Shown here one piece after another: positions 37,230 to 48,401 of a DNA stretch of 64,000 bases. Origin of the DNA: Tsuneonella troitsensis (GTDB taxonomy: Bacteria; Pseudomonadota; Alphaproteobacteria; Sphingomonadales; Sphingomonadaceae); NCBI RefSeq assembly GCF_001441535.1, contig NZ_LMAU01000002.1, positions 310,001 to 374,000 of the forward strand, written 5' to 3'. The notes under the pieces were generated by a model. The model had not been told where the DNA came from and did not search any database. It worked only from the letters and a program-made list of their open reading frames with translations. How positions within the stretch are numbered: the first letter of the stretch is position 1; every line of letters begins with the position of its first letter. The position numbers were made by a program, and so were the translations under genes.

Positions 37230-38312
37230 TCAGCGCGGATCGTCTGCATTCGGCGCACCTTGCCCCGGCGGCCGGCTGCTGACCGGATCGGCAGCGTTGT
37301 CACCCACGGTCCAGGTCTGACCAGTTGCGAGAAGGCGGGCTAGGTTGGGCTCCTTGCCAGCGCTGGCCTTCTCGCGCTCCTCCGCAACTGCCGCTTCGAA
37401 AGTGGGTCGCGGATCGTCGTAGAGGACGCCTAGAGCCATCGGGAAGGCTCCGAACGGCATCTCGACCAGCATGTGCGCGATCGACCGGTTGGTCACGTCG
37501 TGAACGATCACGTCGGCAGCCTGCCAATCTCCATCGACGACATCGACGACTGCGAGGCGCAGCGCCTGCCGATCAAGCGTGATACCCTTGGTACCGCCCG
37601 CGAACAGCATCGGCTCGCCGTGCTCCAGCCAGAGCTGGCGGTCCTCGGCGCCCTTCGGTTGGGCGAAATCTTCGAACACGTCCTTGTTGTAAACGACGCA
37701 ATTCTGGAAAATCTCGATGAATGCGGCGCCCTGGTGAGCATGCGCCGCCTTCAGGACATCGGGCAGATGCTTGGATACGTCGAACCCGCGCCCCACGAAA
37801 CGCGCGCCCGAGCCGAGGGCGAACGCGGCTGGCCGCGCCGGATGATCGACCGATCCGTACGGCGTTGACGGGCTGCGCGTGCCTTCGCGGCTGGTGGGCG
37901 AGGCCTGTCCCTTTGTCAGGCCGTAAATCTCGTTGTTAAACAGCATGATCTGCATGTTCACGTTGCGCCGCAGGACGTGCATCAGGTGATTGCCGCCGAT
38001 CGACAGGCCATCGCCGTCGCCCGTCACCAACCATACGTCGAGCTCCGGGTTGGCGAGCTTCACACCGGTCGCCACGGCAGGCGCGCGACCGTGGATGGTG
38101 TGGAAGCCGTAGCTTTCGATGTAGTAGGGGAACCGGCTGGAACAGCCGATGCCGCTGATGAACACGGTCTTTGCCGGATCTGCGCCCAATTGCGGCAAGG
38201 TGCGCTGCACGGCCTTCAGGATCGCATAGTCGCCGCAGCCGGGGCACCAGCGTACCTCCTGATCGGTTTCCCAGTCCTTGAGCGTGGTGACGATGGGGGT
38301 CATGTCGTTCAT
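37230..38312 (-). CDS. korB: 2-oxoacid:ferredoxin oxidoreductase, beta subunit
   Basis: Thiamine-diphosphate subunit of the 2-oxoglutarate (or related 2-oxoacid) ferredoxin oxidoreductase, which turns 2-oxoacid and CoA into acyl-CoA, CO2 and reduced ferredoxin. It contains the cysteine-bearing VRWCPGCGDYAIL, the ThDP motif VTGDGDGLSIGGNHLMHV and the NNEIYGLTKGQASPT segment. 360 residues. The start overlaps the korA stop (ATGA). No 4Fe-4S ferredoxin domain is fused; an external ferredoxin is needed. Confidence 0.93.
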   Translation of the reverse strand: MNDMTPIVTTLKDWETDQEVRWCPGCGDYAILKAVQRTLPQLGADPAKTVFISGIGCSSRFPYYIESYGFHTIHGRAPAVATGVKLANPELDVWLVTGDGDGLSIGGNHLMHVLRRNVNMQIMLFNNEIYGLTKGQASPTSREGTRSPSTPYGSVDHPARPAAFALGSGARFVGRGFDVSKHLPDVLKAAHAHQGAAFIEIFQNCVVYNKDVFEDFAQPKGAEDRQLWLEHGEPMLFAGGTKGITLDRQALRLAVVDVVDGDWQAADVIVHDVTNRSIAHMLVEMPFGAFPMALGVLYDDPRPTFEAAVAEEREKASAGKEPNLARLLATGQTWTVGDNAADPVSSRPPGQGAPNADDPR

Positions 38313-40258
38313 GGGTTCACCGCCTTCAGGCTGGGGAGCTGCTGTTCGTTGGGCGGAACCTCGTCACCGCCGGCGTCGCCCGGAACGCCATCGAAGAAGG
38401 TCGCGATCGCGGCTTCGAGTTCGGCGATCTGGAAAGGCTGACCGCTCGTCTTCGTCAGAGGCTGTGCATCGACGAGATACTGATCGCGCAGCACGGTCTT
38501 GAACTGGCCGGTATTCATCTCGGGCACGAGCACCTTCTCGAATCCGCGCAGCAGACCGCCCAAGTTCGCGGGGAGAGGCCAGATATGGCGGACGTGGATA
38601 TGGCTTACGTCCATGCCGCGCGCGCGGGCGCGGCGGACAGCCTGGTGGATCGGACCATACGTCGATCCCCATCCGACGACCGCGAGCCGGCCCGAGGTGT
38701 TACCCAGGCTAACGTCCTGGTTGCGAACGTCGATGTCGAGCACCTTGTTCTGGCGGGCGTCGGTCATCGCCTGGTGGTTGCCGGGCGAGTAGTCGATGTG
38801 GCCGGTATCGACTGCCTTCTCGATGCCGCCGATCCGATGCATCAGGCCCGGCGTCCCCGGCTTGATCCACGGACGCGCACCACGCTCGTCGCGCTTGTAG
38901 GGCAGCAGCGTGCCGTCCGGGCCATTCGGCTGGTCGAGGAATTCGGCCGGCATCCGCTCGAACACGTCCGGGTCGGGCACCTTCCAAGGTTCGGCTGCAT
39001 TCGCGATGTAACCGTCGGTCAAGAGCATGACCGGGGTCATGTATTGAACCGCAATGCGGCACGCTTCGATGGCGCATTCGAACACGTCGGTCGGACTGCG
39101 CGCGGCGATGACCGGCATGGGCGCGTCGCCGTTCCGGCCATAGACCGCCTGGTACAGATCGCTCTGCTCGGTTTTGGTCGGAAGGCCCGTGGATGGCCCG
39201 CCGCGCTGCGAGTTGACGATGACGAGCGGCAGTTCGGTCATGATGGCAAGGCCCATCGCTTCGCCCTTCAGCGCGATGCCGGGGCCCGACGACGACGTAA
39301 CGCCGAGCTGCCCCGCATAGGACGCGCCGATCGCCGAGCAGATCGCGGCGATCTCGTCTTCGGCCTGGAACGTCGTGACGTTGAATTCCTTGAGCCGCGC
39401 CAGGTGGTGCAGGATCGCGCTCGCCGGGGTGATCGGGTAGCCGCCGAAGAACAGCGGAAGGCGGAGGAGCCGCGCACCCGCGACAAGGCCCAGCGCCACC
39501 GCCTCGGCACCGGTGATCGTCCGATATAGTCCGGGAGCGGTCGGCACCGCGTCCACATGGACCTGCCGCAGCGGTCCCGAAAGCTCGGCAGTCTCGCCAT
39601 AGGCATGGCCTGCGTCGAGCGCGGCGATGTTGGCATCGGCGAGGTCGGGCGATTTGGCGAACTTCTGCTTTAGCCAGGCGTGGATCGGCGCGCGCGGCCG
39701 ATCGAACATCCACAGTGCCAGACCCAGCGTCCACATATTCTTGCAGCGCAATGCGTCCTTGTTGCCAAGGCCGAACGGCTTGACCGCCTCGATCGTCTGC
39801 GCGCTGATGTCGAACGCAAGAACGTCCCATTTGGCAAGACTGCCGTCGTCGAGCGGGCTGACGTCGTATTTCGCCTTTTCGAGGTTGCGCTTCGTGAACT
39901 CGCCGGTGTCGATGATGACGAGGCCGCCGGGCTTCACGGCCGCGAGATTGGTCTTCAAAGCCGCCGGGTTCATCGCCACAAGCACGTCGGGAGCATCGCC
40001 CGCGGTCTCGATGGCGGTCGATCCGAAGTTGATCTGGAACGCGCTCACTCCGAACAGGGTACCCTGCGGGGCGCGAATTTCGGCCGGGAAGTCCGGGAAA
40101 GTCGAAAGATCGTTTCCGGCGAGCGCGGTGGAAAGCGTGAACTGTCCGCCGGTCAACTGCATCCCGTCGCCGGAATCCCCGGCAAATCGAACGACGACCG
40201 CATCGGGGGCAGCGGTGGAAGCCGCTGCTTGCGACTTCGAAACGGCTTGGTCAGCCAT
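38309..40258 (-). CDS. korA: 2-oxoacid:ferredoxin oxidoreductase, fused gamma/alpha subunit
   Basis: A 649-residue fused subunit: the gamma domain (about 20-200: VVVRFAGDSGDGMQLTGGQF, TLFGVSAFQINFGS) is joined to the alpha domain that binds the 2-oxoacid (FFGGYPITPASAILHHLA, TFQAEDEIAAICSAIGASYAGQLGVTSSSGPG). KorAB supplies an oxygen-tolerant alternative to 2-oxoglutarate dehydrogenase in aerobic alphaproteobacteria; substrate preference cannot be read with certainty. The 177 bases upstream (40259-40435) hold the promoter region shared with the divergent esterase. Confidence 0.93.
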   Translation of the reverse strand: MADQAVSKSQAAASTAAPDAVVVRFAGDSGDGMQLTGGQFTLSTALAGNDLSTFPDFPAEIRAPQGTLFGVSAFQINFGSTAIETAGDAPDVLVAMNPAALKTNLAAVKPGGLVIIDTGEFTKRNLEKAKYDVSPLDDGSLAKWDVLAFDISAQTIEAVKPFGLGNKDALRCKNMWTLGLALWMFDRPRAPIHAWLKQKFAKSPDLADANIAALDAGHAYGETAELSGPLRQVHVDAVPTAPGLYRTITGAEAVALGLVAGARLLRLPLFFGGYPITPASAILHHLARLKEFNVTTFQAEDEIAAICSAIGASYAGQLGVTSSSGPGIALKGEAMGLAIMTELPLVIVNSQRGGPSTGLPTKTEQSDLYQAVYGRNGDAPMPVIAARSPTDVFECAIEACRIAVQYMTPVMLLTDGYIANAAEPWKVPDPDVFERMPAEFLDQPNGPDGTLLPYKRDERGARPWIKPGTPGLMHRIGGIEKAVDTGHIDYSPGNHQAMTDARQNKVLDIDVRNQDVSLGNTSGRLAVVGWGSTYGPIHQAVRRARARGMDVSHIHVRHIWPLPANLGGLLRGFEKVLVPEMNTGQFKTVLRDQYLVDAQPLTKTSGQPFQIAELEAAIATFFDGVPGDAGGDEVPPNEQQLPSLKAVNP

Positions 40259-40435
40259 CAGGCATCCTTGTCATGCGCCGGAGAACGGCGCCTAGTCTTG
40301 GGCGAGGCCGGCACCTAGGACCCGCCCCACACTCCCGCCAACAAGTTTTTCTCCTCGTGCAGCAAAATGTCGAGTGGAAAAGACGAAGGGGCGCAACTAA
40401 CGTCGACGCTCGTTTGCCCAGGAGCCCTACCCCAT

Positions 40436-41389
40436 ATGACCGATCCAGTGCACTTCGTCCGCGAGGACGTGCGCGGCTTCCTTGCCATGCTGGAGGCGAT
40501 GGCCCGCCCGCACATGGACGAAATGCCGGTCGAGGAAGCGCGCGCAGCCTATGTCATGATGGCGCAGGTCGCCGAACTGGACCCGCATCCCCTCCCCGTG
40601 GTCCGCGACTTCGTTTGTCCCGGACCAGACGGAGAGATACCGCTCCGACTGTACGATGCCCGAGAAAGCCGCGAGCCAGGGCCGGCAGTCATGTTCTTCC
40701 ACGGCGGCGGGTTCGTGATCGGCGACCTGGAAACGCACAACGCATTCTGCACCGAGCTCGCTCGCGGGCTCGATCTGCCGGTGATCGCAGTCCATTACCG
40801 CCTGGCACCCGAGGCGCCGTTCCCCGCCGCGCCCGACGATTGCGAGGCCGCGAGCCGTTGGGTCGCGGGCAGCCCTGCAGAACTCGGTTTCCAGGTCACC
40901 GGCCTCGTCACTACGGGAGACAGCGCAGGCGGCAACCTGGCCATTGTCGTGACGCACGCGCTCATGGACGGACCGGCGGCCGTTCCGGTTCTGGTCCAGG
41001 CACCAATCTACCCGATCGCCAGCCCGGTCGGCGAGACGGGCAGCTACAAGAGCTTCGGCGAAGGATACTTCCTCACCGCCCGTTCGATGGAGTTCTTCGA
41101 CGCCAGCTACCGCGCGGACGAAGGCCACAAGCGCCGTTACCCGATCCTGCACGACGATCACGCTGCAACGCCGCCCACGGTCCTTATCACCGCGTCGCTG
41201 GATCCCCTTCGCGACTCGGGCCGCGAATATGCTGCGCACTTGATCGGATCGGGGGTCGATGTGGTCTATCTCGAAGCGCGTGGCTCGATTCACGGCTTCA
41301 TCAACATGCGCAAAGCATTGCCCAGCGCCCAAGAGGACGTCACGGCATTGATCGGCGCGATCCGCCTGATGCTGGAGCGCCATTCGTGA
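40436..41389 (+). CDS. Alpha/beta hydrolase, HSL-type esterase/lipase
   Basis: A 317-residue esterase of the hormone-sensitive-lipase group (family IV). The oxyanion motif FFHGGGFVIGD, the nucleophile GDSAGGN, the aspartate in SLDPLRDSG and the histidine in SIHGFIN make a complete triad. Substrates are usually short-chain esters. The ATG at 40436 follows AGGAG; a start 23 codons upstream lacks family similarity. Its stop overlaps the GTG of rppH (GTGA). Confidence 0.9.
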   Translation: MTDPVHFVREDVRGFLAMLEAMARPHMDEMPVEEARAAYVMMAQVAELDPHPLPVVRDFVCPGPDGEIPLRLYDARESREPGPAVMFFHGGGFVIGDLETHNAFCTELARGLDLPVIAVHYRLAPEAPFPAAPDDCEAASRWVAGSPAELGFQVTGLVTTGDSAGGNLAIVVTHALMDGPAAVPVLVQAPIYPIASPVGETGSYKSFGEGYFLTARSMEFFDASYRADEGHKRRYPILHDDHAATPPTVLITASLDPLRDSGREYAAHLIGSGVDVVYLEARGSIHGFINMRKALPSAQEDVTALIGAIRLMLERHS

Positions 41390-41859
41390 GCGAACTCGCC
41401 TATCGCCCATGTGTGGGCATTATGCTGGTCAATGCCGACGGCCTCGTGTTCGTAGGCAAGCGAATCGACAATCGCGAGGGGGACTGGTGGCAGATGCCCC
41501 AAGGCGGGGTCGATCCCGACGAGGACCTGGCCGACGCGGTGCTGCGCGAACTGGCGGAGGAAACCGGCATCAGTTCCAATCTCGTGTCGCTGATCGGTCG
41601 CATCGACGAGCCGATGCGGTACGACTTACCGGAAGATCTCGTCGGCAAGTTGTGGGGCGGCAAATATCGCGGCCAGGAGCAGACTTGGTTCCTGGCCCGC
41701 TTTGCAGGCGCGGACCATCATATCGACCTCGACGCGCACGATCCGCCAGAATTCTGCGAATATCGCTGGGTTGCGCCTGACGAGTTGCCGGACCTGATCG
41801 TGCCCTTCAAAAAGCGCGTCTATCGCACCGTCGTAGAAGGTTTTCGCTCGCTCGTCTGA
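41386..41859 (+). CDS. rppH: RNA pyrophosphohydrolase
   Basis: Nudix enzyme that removes pyrophosphate from the 5' end of mRNA and starts decay. The 157-residue product opens YRPCVGIMLVNADGLVFVGK, has WWQMPQGGVDPDED and a full Nudix box with RELAEETG (residues 40-62), and ends with the family segment FKKRVYRTVVEGF. The GTG at 41386 shares bases with the esterase stop. The same frame stays open 371 codons further upstream, but that part is only the shadow of the esterase. Confidence 0.93.
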   Translation: MSELAYRPCVGIMLVNADGLVFVGKRIDNREGDWWQMPQGGVDPDEDLADAVLRELAEETGISSNLVSLIGRIDEPMRYDLPEDLVGKLWGGKYRGQEQTWFLARFAGADHHIDLDAHDPPEFCEYRWVAPDELPDLIVPFKKRVYRTVVEGFRSLV

Positions 41860-41872
41860 GCGCCGCGTCCGT

Positions 41873-42379
41873 TCAGTTCTGTTGGGTCACCACTGCGTCG
41901 GGCATCACCGCTTCGGCAGTCAGGACGCGCGGCTGCGGTCCCTTTGCGATCGCGGCGGCAAGGGCGCGGGTTTCCGCGCAGTTTTCACCGCAAATCGTCT
42001 GAAGCCGCGCCAGATTGCGGCGAGCCTTCTCGACCGCACCCTTCTCCACCATCGCGGCGCCCTCGCCCGAAATGGCCGCCAGGTTATCCGGCTCCCGCAC
42101 CAGAGCTTCGCGATAATAGCCGATCGCCTTGCCCTGCAGACCATTGCTGCGCGCCGCATTGGCAAGATCGAGGAGGATTCCGGTCGCCGCCGGGTCGATC
42201 GTCAACGCAGCCTCGAATGCATCGACCGCGCGGTCGGAATCACCCGCGGCAAGCGCGGCGCGGCCTTCTGCGACCAGGGCTGCAGCCCGGGGATCGGTTA
42301 CGTGGTCGGCGCTTTGGCCCACGCTAGCTGTTATCGCGAAAACGGCGGCAAGCGCGGCGGCGGGGGCGGCAAAACGCAT
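41873..42379 (-). CDS. Secreted TPR-repeat protein
   Basis: A 168-residue exported protein: signal peptide (about 1-23, ending TASVGQSADH), then two to three tetratricopeptide repeats (AALVAEGRAALAAGDSDRAV, ATGILLDLANAARSNGLQGKA, NLAAISGEGAAMVEKGAVEKA), and a cysteine pair (QTICGENCAET). TPRs mediate protein contacts; its partner is unknown. The ATG at 42379 has GGAG upstream; the frame extends 26 codons further without signal-peptide character. Confidence 0.8.
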   Translation of the reverse strand: MRFAAPAAALAAVFAITASVGQSADHVTDPRAAALVAEGRAALAAGDSDRAVDAFEAALTIDPAATGILLDLANAARSNGLQGKAIGYYREALVREPDNLAAISGEGAAMVEKGAVEKARRNLARLQTICGENCAETRALAAAIAKGPQPRVLTAEAVMPDAVVTQQN

Positions 42380-42453
42380 CAGCAACTCCTTCACGGCCCA
42401 TCGGCCACGACCAGTCCGGGCGGGTTCGTGCTCGGCCATAATCGCGAGGGGTA

Positions 42454-43632
42454 TCATGCGCGAGATAGACTCGCGATGAAAAATCCGTCCGTTTCGTCAT
42501 GATACGGGGACAGTCGCCACCCCTTGCCTCGCGGCCTTCCCAGAGGAAGCGCGATCTGATCCGCAGAGAATTCGCTGTGCCCGGCCAGAAAGCGATCGAC
42601 CTGAGCCGCACCCTCAGCATCGAGGAGCGAGCATGTGACGTACACCAATCGGCCCTGCGGCCCCACAAGTTCCGCCGCGATTGCCAGCAATCGCTCCTGC
42701 GCTTCGACGTATCGTGCAAGCCGCTCTGGGGTGAGGCGCCAGCGCGCCTCGGGGTTCCGTCGCCAGGTTCCGTTCCCGGAGCACGGCGCGTCGACGAGAA
42801 CGAGGTCGGCCCTGCCCGCGAATTCGGATAGCGCATCCAGTTCCTTGCCCGGGTCGAGCAAGCGCGTCTCGATCATACCGGCCCCCGCCCGTGCGGCTCT
42901 GGGAGCGAGACGCGAGAGGCGCTGCCGGTCCGTATCGGAGGCGAGGAGGGTTCCCCGGTTTTCCATCGCGGCGGCAAGCGCGAGCGTCTTGCCGCCCGCG
43001 CCAGCGCACAGATCGATGGCTATCTCTTCGGGGCGTGTCGCAGCCGCTTGGCAGGCCAACTGCGACCCGGTGTCCTGCACCTCGATCAATCCGTCGCGGA
43101 ACGCATCCCATTGCTCGACCTGACTGCCGGGTTCCACGCGAATACCGTTCACAGCGGCAGTCGATTGCCATTCCGTCGGCAATTCAATCGAGTCACGGCT
43201 TGCTTTCAGGGTGTTCACGCGCAAATCGAGCGACGCTCGTCCCAGCAACGCCGCCGCTTCCTCGCCTGCGACGCCGGAAGTGCCCAGTTCGGCTACCAGC
43301 CAGTCAGGCGCGAGCCCCCCTTCCGCCGGGCTTTCGCCCTTACCGACGGCCGCCGGTCCGTGGGCCGACCCATCGAACAGGGCTACAATCGAGGGGTCGA
43401 GTTGACTCAGGCGAAGCATCGCCGCCCGTCCCGAGGCCGGCACGGGACCACAGGCCCGGATCGCCGCATAGACGAGCTCACGCACGGCACGCCGGTCCTT
43501 CGACCCGGCATAGCGCCGCGTGCGGAAGTAATCGGAAACGATCCGGTCGGCCGGCGCTCCGGCGCCGCTTGCCGCCGCGATGACCGCGTCGAGCACCTCG
43601 ATCGCAGCCTGGACCCGTGCGGCAGGCGTCAT
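42454..43632 (-). CDS. rsmB: RsmB-family 16S rRNA (cytosine-5) methyltransferase
   Basis: A 392-residue m5C RNA methyltransferase. It has an N-terminal NusB-like part, DLCAGAGGKTLALAAAM for SAM binding, DAPCSGNGTWRRNPEARWR with the motif IV cysteine, and YVTCSLLDAEG with the catalytic motif VI cysteine. RsmB modifies C967 of 16S rRNA in E. coli; the related NOL1/NOP2/sun group cannot be fully excluded. It starts 7 bases after the guaB stop, so it is probably co-transcribed with guaB. The ATG at 43632 is preferred over one 16 codons upstream inside guaB. Confidence 0.9.
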   Translation of the reverse strand: MTPAARVQAAIEVLDAVIAAASGAGAPADRIVSDYFRTRRYAGSKDRRAVRELVYAAIRACGPVPASGRAAMLRLSQLDPSIVALFDGSAHGPAAVGKGESPAEGGLAPDWLVAELGTSGVAGEEAAALLGRASLDLRVNTLKASRDSIELPTEWQSTAAVNGIRVEPGSQVEQWDAFRDGLIEVQDTGSQLACQAAATRPEEIAIDLCAGAGGKTLALAAAMENRGTLLASDTDRQRLSRLAPRAARAGAGMIETRLLDPGKELDALSEFAGRADLVLVDAPCSGNGTWRRNPEARWRLTPERLARYVEAQERLLAIAAELVGPQGRLVYVTCSLLDAEGAAQVDRFLAGHSEFSADQIALPLGRPRGKGWRLSPYHDETDGFFIASLSRA

Positions 43633-43639
43633 GCCGTCA

Positions 43640-45157
<1,518 letters not shown>

Positions 45158-45164
45158 TCAGCGG

Positions 45165-46649
45165 CTAGGGGGCGGTGACGCTTTTTCCGGAGGTGGCCGT
45201 CCAGCGCGCCGGATCGGCGAAGTACCGGACCAGAGCCTGGGTCAGATAGAGGTCCTCGATCGCACCGCCCAGTTCGATCCCTTCAGCCTTGTCGGCAGGG
45301 CTGTGATACCGCTCGGTCTCGTAAAGTTTCAGGGCTTCTGCGGACCCGAACGCGCTAGTCACCGATACAGTCGGGACATCACGCTGGAGCAATGCCCAGC
45401 CGTCCTGGCGGCGCAGGTATCCTTGCGCCAGCGCTTCGTCGCTTTCGCGGCGCCCTGCTTCCTTGAGCACCTGCTGGATGCCAGGGTCAAGACCGGTCAT
45501 CCCCTTGCCGACGATCGCGACCGGTGTGCCCTTGGGGGCGACGGCGATCGTATCGAGGTTGAACGCTGCGACGATCGTATCGAGGGGGATGGGCGGGTTC
45601 TCGGCAAAGGCCTGTGCGCCCAGCAGGCCCCACTCTTCGGCAGTGGTCGCCACGAAGTAGACGTCGCGTTGCAGGCGCGGCCCCGCCGCAAGGCGCCGCG
45701 CGAGCTCCGTCACTACCGCCAGGCCGCTGGCGTTGTCGACGGCGCCGTTGCATATCGCAGCCGGATCGGTGGGCGAACCGCAGCGACCGAAGTGATCCCA
45801 ATGAGCCAGCAAGACCACGGCACCTGCGTCCGCCCGCCTGCCCGGCAACTTGGCGACTAGGTTGAATGTCCGGACCCTGCCTTGCGTCGAAACGGCCTCG
45901 AGCGTGGCGAGAAGATCAAGGGTCGCGGGTCGGAACTGCGCGTCTCCCATACCGCGCATCAATGCGTCAAACCGGTCTGCCCCGATCAGTGACGCAGCCG
46001 CGCCGCGCGTGATGTACCCATCGATCGTGTCAGCCGCGTCCGTGGCCGCAAGGCGGTAGCTGCCGTCCCTCCGCTGACCGACAATTCGGTCGAACTCCTC
46101 GCGGGTGTCGACAATGGCGATTACCGCCGCCGCCCCGCCGCGCAGCAACGCCTCGCGTTGCTCGGTGCGCCCGGGGTGACCCCATCCCATCAGCACGACC
46201 CGACCGGCCAGTGCCGCCGTGTCAAGTTGCGCGCCCTGCTCTCCGACGAATACCACCGGCGCTCGTTCGATCAGGCCACGCGTGCCCGAAGCGAAGATTA
46301 TCGCTTCGTCCGACGGGAGGGCCACAGCCCGTCCGTTCCGCGAAAAGCGAAGGGTGCTGCGTTCGGGCGTGCTGCTGGCGATTTCGACCGGTGCGAACCA
46401 CGGATTGGCGGGATCGTTGGTGCCCGAAACCAGCCCTGCGGCCTGCCACTCGCGAGCGAGGTATCGAAGCGTCTTCGCCTCACCCTCGGTGCCTGGTTCG
46501 CGCCCTCCGAACTCGTCGCTAGCCAAAACCGAAATATGCCGCGTCAGGGCAGCCTGAAGTGCCGTGTCGGACGAAGGAATGGCGGACGGCGGGCGCGAGC
46601 CAGCACAACCGGCAAGCATAAGGACACCCAAGAGCCACGCGTACCGCAT
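45165..46649 (-). CDS. M28-family zinc peptidase, lipoprotein
   Basis: A 494-residue M28 aminopeptidase-type lipoprotein: lipobox MLAGC (Cys 15), a PA (protease-associated) insert (about 150-225), and the zinc site HWDHFGRCG, AVDNASGLAVV and TTAEEWGLLGAQAF, with a further YHSPADK near the end. Exported, probably membrane-anchored on the periplasmic side. The ATG at 46649 begins the signal; the frame is open 34 codons more without a signal. Nearest neighbour is guaB downstream. Confidence 0.88.
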   Translation of the reverse strand: MRYAWLLGVLMLAGCAGSRPPSAIPSSDTALQAALTRHISVLASDEFGGREPGTEGEAKTLRYLAREWQAAGLVSGTNDPANPWFAPVEIASSTPERSTLRFSRNGRAVALPSDEAIIFASGTRGLIERAPVVFVGEQGAQLDTAALAGRVVLMGWGHPGRTEQREALLRGGAAAVIAIVDTREEFDRIVGQRRDGSYRLAATDAADTIDGYITRGAAASLIGADRFDALMRGMGDAQFRPATLDLLATLEAVSTQGRVRTFNLVAKLPGRRADAGAVVLLAHWDHFGRCGSPTDPAAICNGAVDNASGLAVVTELARRLAAGPRLQRDVYFVATTAEEWGLLGAQAFAENPPIPLDTIVAAFNLDTIAVAPKGTPVAIVGKGMTGLDPGIQQVLKEAGRRESDEALAQGYLRRQDGWALLQRDVPTVSVTSAFGSAEALKLYETERYHSPADKAEGIELGGAIEDLYLTQALVRYFADPARWTATSGKSVTAP

Positions 46650-46681
46650 TGATTGCCCCCGGTTTTCCTTTCGTCCCGATG

Positions 46682-47437
46682 CTACTCGGCCGTCCACCCG
46701 CCGTCCATGCTCCAGTTCGCGCCGGTCACGTTCTGGGCCTCGTCGCGGCATAGGAACACGGCCAGAGCACCGACCTCTTCAGGCTGGACGAACTTGCGGG
46801 TCGCCTGCTTGACGAGCAGAACGTCGTTGATGACCTGATCGCGCGTCAATCCGCGCGCCGCCATCGTATCGGGAATCTGCTTCTCTACCAGTGGCGTCCA
46901 GACATAGCCCGGGCTGATGCAGTTTGCGGTGACGCCATGGGGTGCAACTTCCAGCGCGACCGTCTTGGTCAGTCCGTCGAGGCCGTGTTTGGCCGCATTG
47001 TAAGCGGACTTGAACGGGGAGGCGACCTTGGAATGGGCGCTGGCCGTGTTGATGATGCGGCCCCAGCCCGCCTTCTTCATGTTGGGCACTGCCAGGCGGA
47101 TGGTGTGGAACGCCGCAGTCAGGTTCAGCGCGATGATTGCGTCCCATTTGTCGGTCGGAAAATCCTCAATCGGGCTAACGTGCTGCATTCCGGCGTTGTT
47201 GACCAGAATGTCCACGGGCCCCGCCCCTGACATCAGCGCCTCGCATCCTTCAAGGGTCGTGAGATCGGCGGCGACGTGCTGCGCGGACAGTTCTTCGCAC
47301 AAGCGTTCGATCTCAGTCTCGTCACCGAATCCGCTCAGGACGATCTGCGCGCCTTCGGCATGCAGGGCACGAGCTACGGCGAGGCCGATGCCGGACGTCG
47401 AGCCAGTAACGAGCGCGCGTTTGCCGGACAGGAACAT
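46682..47437 (-). CDS. 3-hydroxybutyrate dehydrogenase (SDR family)
   Basis: A 251-residue short-chain dehydrogenase of the D-3-hydroxybutyrate dehydrogenase type, oxidising 3-hydroxybutyrate to acetoacetate with NAD. TGSTSGIG, NNAGMQHVSPIEDFP, NTASAHSKVASPFKSAYNAAKHG (catalytic Ser, Tyr, Lys) and NCISPGYVWTPLVEKQI are closely like known BdhA. A very strong ribosome binding site (AAGGAGGT) fixes the start at 47437. It is divergent from the zinc peptidase gene. Confidence 0.9.
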   Translation of the reverse strand: MFLSGKRALVTGSTSGIGLAVARALHAEGAQIVLSGFGDETEIERLCEELSAQHVAADLTTLEGCEALMSGAGPVDILVNNAGMQHVSPIEDFPTDKWDAIIALNLTAAFHTIRLAVPNMKKAGWGRIINTASAHSKVASPFKSAYNAAKHGLDGLTKTVALEVAPHGVTANCISPGYVWTPLVEKQIPDTMAARGLTRDQVINDVLLVKQATRKFVQPEEVGALAVFLCRDEAQNVTGANWSMDGGWTAE

Positions 47438-47552
47438 TTGACCTCCTTCGCAGATTGAGCGGTCGACAGGACTGCGCTTGCGCTCTTGCGAGCCGCAGGG
47501 CACCTGTCCAGATACATTGCGGCGATGCCGCTCGATAGATGGGGGTTTACGC

Positions 47553-48401
47553 ATGCGGCTCAATCCGTTCGATGCTTCGAAAATCAACGTCGGCGGGGGC
47601 GGTGGCGGTTTTCCCGGCGGCGCGGGTGGCGGAATCGGATGCGGGACGATCGCAATCGCGCTGGTTGCCGCGCTCGTATTCGGTGTCGACCCGGCCGCGA
47701 TGCTTGGAGGACTTCAGCAGAGCGGGCCGGTGGCGACGCAGGAGCAGGGGTCGCCCCAGTCAGCGCAGGAGCTGTGCACCGCGAACGAATACGCAACCGA
47801 GTCGTGCAACGCGCTCCAGTCGCTCGACGAAACCTGGCAGCCGGCCTTTGCGGCAGCAGGCATTCCGTTCAAGCAACCGCGGCTCTGGTTTATATCGGGA
47901 GGCGGGGTGAACACCGCTTGCGGACCGGGCTCGAGCGCGATGGGCCCTTTCTACTGCCCTGCAGATCAAACCATTTACATCGATACCGCGTTTTACGATC
48001 AGATGGCCCGCCAGCTCGGCGCTCAGGGGGATTTCGCCCGATACTACGTCATCGCCCACGAGTACGGTCATCACATTCAGACGCTGACCGGCGTGGCGAG
48101 TCAGATACGCAGCGTTCAAAGCCAGAATCCCCAAGCGGCGAACCAGTTGCAGGTTCGCATGGAACTGCAGGCCGACTGCTATGCGGGGGTCTGGGCCGGA
48201 AAGAACCGAAACCTCATTGAACCGGGAGATTTCGAGGAAGGCATGACCGCAGCCAGCGCCATCGGCGACGACAACCTGACCGGAGGTCGGGTCAGCGCGG
48301 AGAACTTCACTCACGGCACCAGTGCACAACGATCCGAAGCCCTACGCGCCGGAATTCAGTCCGCCGATGACACTGTTTGTGACCGCTATGTCCAGATCTG
48401 A
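47553..48401 (+). CDS. YpfJ-like neutral zinc metallopeptidase
   Basis: A 282-residue membrane-anchored protein of the YpfJ/zinc metallopeptidase family. A Gly-rich stretch follows the start (NVGGGGGGFPGGAGGG), then one membrane helix (about 30-50) and the peptidase domain with HEYGHH (HExxH) and ELQADCYAGVWAG bearing the third ligand. Cysteines in CTANEYATESC and FYCPAD may pair. The ATG at 47553 begins MRLNPFD, the family start. Its 3' end overlaps the next gene by 14 bases. Substrate unknown. Confidence 0.9.
   Translation: MRLNPFDASKINVGGGGGGFPGGAGGGIGCGTIAIALVAALVFGVDPAAMLGGLQQSGPVATQEQGSPQSAQELCTANEYATESCNALQSLDETWQPAFAAAGIPFKQPRLWFISGGGVNTACGPGSSAMGPFYCPADQTIYIDTAFYDQMARQLGAQGDFARYYVIAHEYGHHIQTLTGVASQIRSVQSQNPQAANQLQVRMELQADCYAGVWAGKNRNLIEPGDFEEGMTAASAIGDDNLTGGRVSAENFTHGTSAQRSEALRAGIQSADDTVCDRYVQI

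Noticed and set aside
37224-37232. TGACGTCA palindrome at the korB stop
   Set aside because: A single 8-base palindrome overlapping a stop codon; expected by chance.
40273-41859. A 528-codon plus-strand frame that looks like one long gene
   Set aside because: Only its last 157 codons (rppH) have family similarity; the first part is the shadow of the esterase gene in another frame, rich in Arg and Pro.
47585-47640. GGC-rich repeat that might be a structured RNA or VNTR
   Set aside because: It encodes the Gly-rich N-terminus common in YpfJ-type peptidases.
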